Part shown: one piece after another, positions 45,879-54,211 of the stretch | Position numbering within the stretch: the stretch's first letter is position 1 | Layout of the letters: the number at the start of each line of letters is the position of its first letter | DNA from: Gnetum montanum | Lineage: Eukaryota; Streptophyta; Gnetopsida; Gnetales; Gnetaceae | Assembly (NCBI GenBank): GCA_015680685.1 | Contig: MNCI01003828.1 | Coordinates: 67,228-121,438, forward strand | Reading direction: 5' to 3' | DNA: 54,211 bases | Notes under the pieces: model-generated | What the model was told of the DNA's origin: nothing | Seen by the model: only the letters and a program-made list of their open reading frames with translations | Database searches by the model: none | Translations under genes and position numbers: made by a program

Positions 45879-48800
45879 GACAGACGGAGAATGGACGCCA
45901 CAGTTTTAGCACCCTTAACCTTGACAGGCCCATACGGGAAATTAATTAGACAGTTTGACTCCACGCTAGTAAACGTTAACCTTCCTTTAGAAAGCGTAAT
46001 CATAGTTGCATCGGAGACGTCCCCAGAACGGCCAGAACAGTCAACGTGCACGCTAGACCTGGAGGCTGGAGACATAACCGAGGACCCCCTTTGTGAGGTC
46101 CCTATCGTTACGCACAAGGGTGAGGCTAAAACACTCAAAGTCAGTTCTTTGTTAGACGAAAAAATGCACAACGCTATAAAACAGGTCCTGCAAGACAACA
46201 TTACTTTCTTTGCATGGTCATACGAGGATATGCCTGGGTTAGATCCCAGGTTAATCCAGCATAATATTATTCTAGATCCACAGATTAAAGCGGTTCGGCA
46301 AAAGGCACGTAAAATCAAGCCAGAGATCGCGCTAGCTATGCGTGATGAAATCACCAAGCTATACCAGGCTGGTTTCATCCGTGCAGTCGATTACTCAGAC
46401 TGGGTATCTAACATTGTGGTCGTGCCAAAGAAGACTGGAAGCATACGCATCTGCATAGACTTCCGAGATTTGAACAAGGCCACAATCAAGGATAACTTCC
46501 CGTTACCGAGTATTGACTAGCTAGTAGATACAACAGCTGGGCATGCGCTTCTGTCCTTCATGGATGGCTTTTCAGGCTACAACCAGATTCGCATTAACCC
46601 AGAACATCAATTGACCATGACGTTCATGACACCTTGGGGCACCTTTTGCTACACTATGATGCCTTTTGGCCTGAAGAACGCCGGAGCCACGTATCAACGG
46701 GCCATGACATACATCTTCAGCGATTACCTCCTAGGAAGGCTGAATGATTACGTAGACGACATAGCTGTTAAGTCTTTGAAGTCGGAGGATCATTCAGGGG
46801 ACCTAGAGTTAGTCCTTAAAAGATGCTCCAAATATGAGCTCCGACTTAATCCAAAAAAGTGCATATTCGGAGTTAAAACCGGACTCATGCTGGGGTTTGT
46901 GGTATCGGAAACTGGCATACGAGTTGACCCTGATAAGGTCAAAGCCATTGTCGAGCTAACACCTCCCACAGACCTCAAGCAATTACGCGGGCTACAGGGA
47001 CGCTTACAATTTATACGTAGGTTCATTTCGAGGTTAACCGATAAATTACACCCTATGCAACACTTGCTTAAAAGGGGGTTAACTTCGAATGGACCGATGA
47101 TTGCCAGCTTGCGTTTGATAGTCTAAAACAGGAATTGCAACATCTACCAACGGTTTTCCCGCCACAAAGGGATTTGCCATTTTACATATACCTCGCAACT
47201 TCGAACGTAGCAATAACATCGTTACTTTGTCAAAAGAGGGATGATGGGTTGGAAATGCCTATCTACTACTTAAGTCACGCTCTATGTGCGTACGAAAAAG
47301 GGTACAACGACGTCGAGCGTAATTTCTTAGCATTAGTTTTTACACTTAAGAAATGTAGGCATTATCTTTTTCGTAGTCAAGTTAACGTCATCTGTAAAAA
47401 TAACATTCTTAGAGCCATTACGCATAGCTTGTACGAGAGTAGCAAAATAGCTCGCTGGAAGGCTATCATGGCAGAATTTGATCTGCACTATATTGGCCAA
47501 TCATCCACGAAAGGCCAAGCGATAGCTGACCAATTAATAACTTCACCAATTAACAATCAAGCAACCATAGAGCCAGAGTTCCCGGACGAAGATATACATA
47601 GTCTAAGCCCTATCTTGACAGGCCGCGAGGCAACGTTGTATTTCGACGGAGCTTCAACCACTGGAGGTGGTAGTGCTGCCACGGTTATCACGCTATCGCC
47701 TGAGGATGTGCGTCTACACGCTTATCGCTTGACCTTCCCTTGTACGAACAATGTAGCAGAGTACGAGGGGCTCCTCAGGGGATTACTAACTACCGGTGAA
47801 CTCGATGTTCAACACCTGGCGGTTAGGGGCAATTTGATGCTTGTCATAAATCAAATCACTGGAGTCTACGCCTGCAAGGCTGTACATTTGCAGCCTTACT
47901 GCGATCAGGCTAAAGATCTTCTGAGGCAATTTACGACCTTCGACGCCCAGCACGTGCCACGCACTACCAACACGCTGGCCGACGCACTGGCCACCCTGGC
48001 TTTACACGTGCCTTCACACCTGTTCAACACCTGCCCTGCATTAATTACAGACTGTGCAGACCCTATCATTCAGGTGGGGCAAATCTCCTCTGTTCTCGAG
48101 GAAAGCACGCTTGAATGGTACGATGACATCAAAGCTTATCTTTTACAGGGTGAGTTACCCTCTGCATTAACACACGCACAGAAAGACGCAATTCGTAAGC
48201 GGGCCAGGCAGTACGTCATCATTGGAGACAGCACTCTCTGTAGATGCTCTTTTGATGGCGTGCTACTTACTTGCATCGACAACGACCAAGCGCAGCGTAT
48301 AGTTGGCGAAGTTCACGAGGGACTGTGCGGCGGCCACGTAGCACCACGAGCTATGGCCCTAAAAATCCGTCGCTTGGGGTACTACTAGCCACGCATGGAA
48401 AAAGACTGTCTAACGAAGGTTAAAACCTATGACACGTGTCAGCGTCACGCAAATCTTATACATGTATCACCCACAGAATTGCATACAACGCAGATAACAT
48501 GGCCATTTCAATGATGGGGACTGGACATCGTAGGATCTATCTCGCCAAAATCTTCCGCAGGTCATAGCTTCATTATTACCGCTACTGAGTATTTTACGAA
48601 GTGGGTAGAAGCTATCCCCCTGCGAAAAATCACATCCCAACAGGTTTGCCATTTTATCTTAGACAATATAGTAACCAGATTTGGTCTCCTGATGACTATT
48701 GTGACGGACAATGGGCCACAGTTTAGTAGCACGGAAACCAAATCCTTCTACGAAAACCTGAACATTAGACAATCCTTTTCTTCCCCTTATTACCCGCAAG

Positions 48801-49357
48801 CGAATGGTCAAGTTGAAGCCTCAAACAAAATAATTGTCAATCTACTCAAGAAAATGCTCGATGGCAACAAAAGGTGGTGGCATGAACAAATCCTCTATGT
48901 GCTGTGGGCATATCGTACTACGTGTAGGACGGCTACAGGTAGTACGCCCTATAGCCTAGTGTATGGGTCTGAAGCAGTGCTGCCTCTCGAGTTGCAAATC
49001 CCTTCTTTGAGAATGGTCCTTTCCGCAGTTATAAATGAGGCTCAACACATCGAGTCTCAGATCGCAGATTTGGATTCAGTGGAAGAGAAGTGGATACAGG
49101 CTCTTGAAACGATTGAAAGATATCAAGACAGACAGCGACAAAAACATCACCACAACCTTCAACAGCGACCGATCAAGAAAGGATACCTTGTTCTTAAGGC
49201 TGTGCGTGAACCAGTAAGCAAGTTCTCTGCAAACTGGGAAGGCCCTTTCTTGGTGATCGACGTATACAGCAACGGAGCATTCAAATTAGCAGACGTCAAC
49301 GACAACGAATTAGCAAACCCTGTGAATCATGTATACTTGAAGCAATATTACATCTAG
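45879..49357 (+). pseudogene. RT, RNase H, second RNase H and integrase of the Tat element
   Basis: RT: AGFIRAVDYSDWVSNIVVVP, RICIDFRDLNKATIKDNFPL, then catalytic YVDD at 46749-46760. TAG at 46518-46520 replaces an expected Gln; a one-base loss in the aaaaggggg run near 47070-47080 shifts the frame. Ty3-type RNase H follows (YEKGYNDVERNFLALVFTLK), then a second RNase H (YFDGASTTGGG, NNVAEYEGLLRG, NTLADALATLA; 47635-47990), the Tat hallmark. Integrase: His pair HEGLCGGH, but the first Cys of the CxxC pair is Tyr (YDTC); catalytic D at 48524, D at 48707 and E at 48815 with exact D-35-E spacing. TAG at 48386-48388 (a Trp position) and TGA at 48512-48514 interrupt. No chromodomain. Ends at 49357. 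Confidence 0.93.
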
Positions 49358-49368
49358 CAGCATCTACG

Positions 49369-49860
49369 GTGTCGAAAACAGGTATGGCATCATTCGTCCG
49401 CTACGATGTAAAACTGGCATCACTCGTCCGCTACGACGTTAAATTGGCACTGAGGGTCTGCCATGACGCTAAACTGGCATTCCTCGCATGCGTCCGCCAT
49501 GATGCTAAACTGACAAATTACCATCATCCGCTACGACGCAAAACTGGCAATGTTGTACAGGTCCGCCAAGACAAAAAACTGGCATCGCTTGCGCGCATCC
49601 GCCATGATGCTAAACTGGCACAGGTACGTAGCTATCTGCTGAGACGTAAAACCAGCAAAGAGCTGTCCCTGGGCCATGATGCGAAACTGGCATCCACAGC
49701 ATGGTCTGCTGAGACCATAAATCAGACATACCACCATCCGCCACGACGTAAAACTTGCACATCTCGGTTTGCCCGGACTTTAAACTGGGACCATGGTCTG
49801 CTGGGACTTAAAACCAGTAACGGCAGTCTACCAGGACTTAAAACTGGGACTTACATGTTA
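49369..49860. repeat. Degenerate 30-36-bp repeats in the 3' untranslated region
   Basis: About fourteen copies of (cc)gc(t/c)a(c/t)ga(c/t)g(t/c)(t)aaactggca recur from about 49400 to 49855 at 30-36-bp spacing, decaying to ggacttaaaactggga at the right end. The core ttaaact(g/a)g resembles the core of the spacer repeats at 40914-41215. A long open frame here (49369-50193) is a product of the repeats. Confidence 0.85.
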
Positions 49861-50950
49861 CCGCCATCCAAATCAAGCGAGCATGATCATCTTTGTATAG
49901 CTTCACAACAGATGGGGTGGGATATTGGGACAATCCTAGTGTTCCCACCCCGCTGGCATCCTACTGATTCCTCGGACAAGCTGAGCGACATCTTACTGAT
50001 CCCTCAGAGATGCCATCGCTGCACCCACTGCAGCGGTGGTACCTCTGCGGGTTTGTCTCGCCAGCCGGAGCCTCAACGAAATCCTCATCGACAGCGACTT
50101 CGGCAATCGTCGCCAATCATCGCCATCGGACGCCGGCTTCGCAAATACATCTGGTTGGTTCCCTGTACAACCAGTCAACTGCATTGTGTCTGATGCCTGT
50201 TGGCGAAGATATGCAGATCCAATCGTCAGGATTGGCGGCTTCGACCGCATGCTCTGGCTTCTTCTTTATGGCCTCATCACTCCATCTCGCATCAAACGAT
50301 GCTCGTTTCAACAATCTCGCCTCCTGCCCGCCTGAGCGATGGTGCCCTCTGTTTTCTGCTATGGTTGCAGGTTACTTGCGTCAGAGGATGTCGTTCAAAA
50401 AGATGCGTCCATCTGAGCGGTGAAGTACAACAACATGTTGAAATGGCTGCTCAGATTTGCCCGACCACTTAGCTCTGCACACCTATACCTTCACAATCCT
50501 ACCCTTAGCACTTGTTCCCTTCATTCCCACCACCTGGTTCCCATACGCAAAACCCACATACGCGAGTATTCATTTTCCGCACTCACGCTAGCAGAGACAT
50601 CGCAGAAGTGATGCGCCATGCTCCTTTTGCACGCATTCCTGCTACAATATGTAACAGAGAAATCTCAGATTGACGCGCTACGCTCGTCTGAAAGCATTCC
50701 TGTTGCCATAAACGAACGTACGTTTCTGTGCGTACGAGCGTATTTCATGTCCCTACCCTCATAACTCATTGTACATCTTCCCAGAACCTGTTTCCAGTTA
50801 TATCCATCTATCTCCCATACCTTCCAGCTTTGCTCTTTCATGTTGATAGGGCAACACTTGAGTAGCCATGGATGGGCATTGTTCTTGCTTCTACCAATCC
50901 GGTGTTTCGCATTCTTTGTCGACGTCTTTCGGGTAAGCCCTCCAACCGTC
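49861..50950 (+). other. 3' untranslated region of the Tat element
   Basis: No gene recognised. Contains scattered tacgc/gcgta words (50555-50740) like those of the LTR U3. Ends at the polypurine tract. Confidence 0.6.
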
Positions 50951-50966
50951 AACAAAGAGGGGTCAT
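50951..50966 (+). promoter_or_regulatory. Polypurine tract of the Tat element
   Basis: aacaaagaggggtcat immediately precedes the 3' LTR (TGAAACACTG at 50967), the position of the plus-strand primer. Confidence 0.8.
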
Positions 50967-52356
50967 TGAAACACTGTGAAAATTACGAGTCGGCCTCAGG
51001 CAAAGATTCGCAGTTTAAGCGAGAATGCGCATCAGCTTTGTTCAAGGACAAGTTTATGCTCTATTACGCACGGCAGCGTAATGAGCGTAATAAGCTCCAA
51101 AATAGTTGAGGGTAGAGTCTAGAGAAACACAACAGTTTGACACTTTTTTGGTGGCACATGAATAACTTGTCTTTACGCTCATTACGCGTTGGTGCGTATC
51201 ATTACGTATTTCATCACTGAGTTAGACATTGTTTACGCTTCGTTACGCACAGCTGCATAGCAAGCGTAAGTTCGCCATTGTTTACGCTTCGTTACACACA
51301 GCTGCGTAGCGAGCGTAAGTTCGCCATTGTTTACGCTTCGTTACGCACAGTTGCGTAGCGAGCGTAAGTTCGCCATTGTTTACGCTTCGCTACGCACAGT
51401 TGTGTAGTGAGTGTAAATTCGCCATTGTTTATACTGGATCACGCTCATACACGCAACACAACGCGAATGAGTGTGATACAGCCTAAAAGCAATTGAAGCG
51501 CGCTCAGCACGTACCTGCTCTTCACATGCACAACACGCAAACGAGCATGTTGTGCGTAGTCACAGTCTGACTTAAAATGATCAAGTCAACGGAACCCAAA
51601 ATATCCAGGATCCACATCATCAGGATTGTGCCTTTTTCACGGAGCATCGCAACCTATAAATACTTCAGTTGACAAAGATACAGGGTTGGCAAATCAAAGA
51701 AGTAGAAGCATTTTTCTGAATACTAGAGCACTTAGCACTTTGGAGCAGAAATACAGAGTACAGCGCTTTGGGCAATTGTTGACAGTATCACCTTGCAGTT
51801 GAAGCAGAGTACAGTTCACTAGGAGCACCGGTGACAGGAGTAATCGTTCTGCTGGGAAGACTCTATTGGTCAGAAACAATTGATCGGTAGACGTTAAAGC
51901 TTGGCCTTCCTTGCATCTCAGCCTTAGCCCACAAGGTAGATCGAACTTCTGTTTGGATCGTTTTGCTTGTTGTTTTGTGCTTGCTTCACATTCAGTAACC
52001 GGGGACTCCCCAGTGTAATTTCTCATACAAAAGTATACATTTTCAAGTCAAAGTGCGGATCTCGAAGTTACGTGTTTCCCTTATGCCAACCTTTTTTTTA
52101 TCGCATTTAGTATTACCACCGTTGCAATCCGTCTACATCGCTTTCCTCTCGTTTTTTTATGATTTCCCGAGTCAGATCGTTCTTACGAAATTTTTACCGG
52201 TTTACTGATTAGTAAGTCCCTGTCTGATTGACAAGACCATTCAGGGCGCCGTGGATTCGTTTTTCCAGCACGGCCCTCGCGCGGATCCGTGGCTAAAACT
52301 GTGTACGCCGGACTCTCGGTCAGTATTTCCAGTTGCCGACGTTTTCCATCGCTACA
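50967..52356 (+). mobile_element. 3' LTR of the Tat element
   Basis: Matches the 5' LTR end to end, including four 49-bp repeats (51232-51427) and TATAAATA at 51655-51662. Differences are transitions, mostly C/T or G/A in CG or C-N-G words. Followed by agacc, the probable target duplication. Confidence 0.93.
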
Positions 52357-52716
52357 AGACCAATTTTAATCAAATTTAGGGTTTTGCATCTTCCATCCCA
52401 CCTAATGGGCTACATTTGTTGTGGAAAAAATTGCATGAGTAAATTTGTAATGTTTAGTAAATTTTTTCTTTGTAAGGATTTTAATGCTCATGTTGGACAA
52501 AGTTAGATGAAAATGCTTGATTGGAATTCTCAATTAAAGTTTAGTGGATAGCTCTATTTAGTTTACAAAAGGTCATCTACTTAGTATAGTACAAATCATA
52601 AGGGTATTCATTTCCTAGAGTAGGGTAGTTTCTTTGATTATTTTTAATCCTTAATAGCATCAACAAATTTCCTTATTCCTCCCATTTTACCTTTACTAGA
52701 CACCAAAATAACTCTA
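52357..52716. other. Interval between the Tat element and the next LTR
   Basis: AT-rich DNA with no recognised gene; part of the host sequence or older repeat into which the Tat element inserted. Confidence 0.5.
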
Positions 52717-53513
52717 TGATGGGACGCAATAGCGCATGGTATCGCATGGGCCGTGATATCACGTCTTCCCCTACGATATTGCGTATGCGATATTGTAGCA
52801 CATTGCCAAATATATAAATAAGAGGTGGCTCTCCCTTGTTTCATAGTTTAGGCCTAGACCGTAGTGAAACACTGGTAGTTTTTCCTCTCCAGAGATAGAA
52901 TAATTTCCATGTGCCCGTAGTAGGAGCTCCAAGGTGAACAGATCTTTATTCGAGCAAATATTGTACCTAAACATAAGTTTGTGTACGGAAATAAAGATGA
53001 ATTTCTTGGATAAACCTTGTAGTGCATGGACTAAGCTAATTAGGATTTCAATTACTGTTATTAGCCAATTAAATCTTCTCAACCGTTCTCCCATAGTTAA
53101 ATGCATTCAGTACAACCGCTTCGAGCACGTGCGTTACGCTTGGTAATCCCAGCAATGACTAGCATTTGGTAACGAAGGTTTCATTGGTCCAAGGTGTGAA
53201 TGGTAAGTGGGAATGGATGCTGATGCTAGGTTAATTAAGGCTTAGTTAGTTAGTTAAAGTTAGTTAATTAGTCTCTTCATCCTTCACCACTTAGCATAGG
53301 AGATAAAATAGAAAAGACATAAAAATCACATGCCTCAGACTTACTTAATCATACAACCATGACAAATACAAGTAAGTCTGGGAAGACAACAAATGATTAA
53401 CCTTAAGTGTTCCATAAGGTGTGTAGGCACTTAGTCTACAGAGTTTGACTAGATCGCACATGTAACACTCGTATTTGTATGGTTGAGTGTAGGGGGTACC
53501 TCGTCACTCATCA
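52717..53513 (+). mobile_element. Plus-strand family-2 5' LTR (copy e)
   Basis: Starts TGATGGGACGC and ends CACTCATCA. TATAAATA at 52813-52820. Shares the cgtagtaggagctccaaggtgaac, ttattcgagcaa and ggaaataaagatgaa blocks with other family-2 LTRs. U3 has decayed GCGATATCGC palindromes (tgatatcacg, cgatattgcg, gcgatattg). Length 797 bp. Confidence 0.85.
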
Positions 53514-53514
53514 T

Positions 53515-53532
53515 TGGCATCGTTGTCGGGGA
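53515..53532 (+). promoter_or_regulatory. Primer-binding site of the right family-2 element
   Basis: TGGCATCGTTGTCGGGGA follows the LTR end after one base. It differs from the Athila-type TGGCGCCGTTGCCGGGGA by three transitions. Confidence 0.8.
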
Positions 53533-53659
53533 CTAAGTTATTTGTGTGCTAAGTAGAAAATAGGAAATTATCCACATCATTGGGAGCTTAAATGAACCCT
53601 TAGGATTAATTAAATGAAAAAATTATATAACGGTTAATCAGCACACCGAATAAGATACA

Positions 53660-54211
53660 ATGTCTTCTTCTTCTAACAAAAGCACTTCACCACCTAGGGA
53701 TCATACAAGAAACAGTCGGTAGTCCAACATATATAATCGAGAACCACTAGTTCCTCAACAACATTGAGTGGTATATATTCATCCTGATGAGTATATACCT
53801 AATTTTCACTTTTATCCTCCATCAGAATGAACAGCTGCATTGGCAAGATCTGCAAGGTAACATAGTGTTACCCCCAGATCGTGCAGTCCCTAACATGCTC
53901 CTTTGTGCTCTTGCATAGATAGGGATGACACAGCTATACGCTGAATACGTTGTAGGTGATTTCAACACAAGGGACTACTATCCCACAAAAGCACAACATT
54001 TAAGGGACTCGTGGCAGGAGAGCCACCATACATTGTTGAAGGGCAAAGGGGTCCCACACATCCTAAGCGAAATTGGAGATGGTGAACCAGTTATAACAAG
54101 TTCTCTATCGAATGATGTTCCCCCTCCTAGCAATGGTAAGGAGGTGGGGTATCAGAACTTACGCTCCATGATACACAACCTTGGTTCTGATCCCCATGAA
54201 CACCAAGTGTT
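53660..54211 (+). pseudogene. gag start of the right family-2 element, cut by the window end
   Basis: ATG at 53660 opens MSSSSNKSTSPPRD. Several stops occur early. From about 53825 the frame reads QGNIVLPPDRAVPNMLLCAL, then TAG (53916-53918), then IGMTQLYAEYVV, HTLLKGKGVPHIL, SEIGDGEPV and GSDPHEHQ, matching element C (LGNIVLPPDRSVPNMLLCEL, IGMQDLFTEYVA, HSLLKGKVPHVI, SEIGDEEPL, GSNPHEHQ). The TAG stands where element C has CAG, and a CAG here stands where element C has TAG (30342). Confidence 0.88.

Larger units (their letters stand above)
35316..52356 (+). mobile_element. Complete 17-kb Tat-lineage Ty3/gypsy retrotransposon with an antisense gene
   Basis: LTRs of 1389 bp (35316-36704) and 1390 bp (50967-52356) bracket gag-protease, a spacer, a multi-exon gene on the opposite strand, and RT-RNase H-second RNase H-integrase. 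The second RNase H domain before integrase is a hallmark of the Tat clade (Ogre, Retand and relatives). Flanking 5-mers are aaacc (35311-35315) and agacc (52357-52361), a target duplication with one change. In the first 330 bp the LTRs differ at about twenty sites, all transitions, so the insertion is not recent. Every protein frame carries stops. Confidence 0.93.

Noticed and set aside
49369-50193. 274-codon plus-strand frame after integrase, possible env-like ORF
   Set aside because: The first half is the degenerate 30-36-bp repeat and the second half has no recognisable feature; no signal peptide or membrane segment.

Overview
This window is nuclear DNA of a land plant with a large, repeat-rich genome. 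The evidence is a KCS/FAE1-type gene remnant, Ty3/gypsy elements carrying plant-type primer-binding sites, plant-size introns, and CAG-to-TAG decay of the kind expected from CHG plus CG methylation. The species cannot be named. No intact ordinary host gene is visible; almost everything is LTR retrotransposon in different states of decay, with two assembly gaps (17728-18184 and 30566-30930).

Layout. (1) 1-2240: the 5' end of a Tat-lineage element on the minus strand: gag N-terminus, repeat-rich leader, primer-binding site, and an LTR with palindromic decamers. (2) 2241-4150: no gene seen. (3) 4150-5500: a rearranged plus-strand fragment of a second Ty3/gypsy family (called family 2; Athila-like PBS): tail, LTR and a protease piece. 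(4) 5490-18618: a decayed, near full-length minus-strand family-2 element (element I) with gag, protease, RT, RNase H, integrase, a 2-kb non-coding tail and a remnant accessory ORF. (5) 19588-24067: two 3' LTR-plus-tail fragments of family 2 and a 340-bp hairpin. (6) 24068-31271: a family-2 derivative (element C) that keeps a 1059-codon gag-protease frame but has lost RT, RNase H, integrase and the accessory ORF. (7) 31272-33964: a PIF1/Helitron-type helicase remnant, a 72-bp tandem repeat and a 3-ketoacyl-CoA synthase pseudogene. (8) 35316-52356: a complete 17-kb Tat-lineage element with 1.39-kb LTRs. (9) 52717-54211: a plus-strand family-2 LTR, PBS and gag start, cut by the window end.

The main discovery candidate lies in the 17-kb Tat element. 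Between protease and reverse transcriptase, on the opposite strand, sits a gene with its own TATA box, eight exons and seven plant-size GT-AG introns. The first six splice junctions keep the reading frame. The N-terminus resembles a NIF/FCP1-type HAD phosphatase with altered catalytic positions; the middle resembles plant transposon-associated proteins; the C-terminus is charged. The copy carries five in-frame stops and one frameshift, so it is now a pseudogene, but the architecture was plainly functional when the element last moved.

Two themes run through the window. In-frame stops sit mostly at former CAG codons, and two family-2 gag copies prove the change reciprocally. The LTR U3 regions carry dense palindromic arrays just upstream of the TATA box, and the palindrome sequence differs between subfamilies of the same element.
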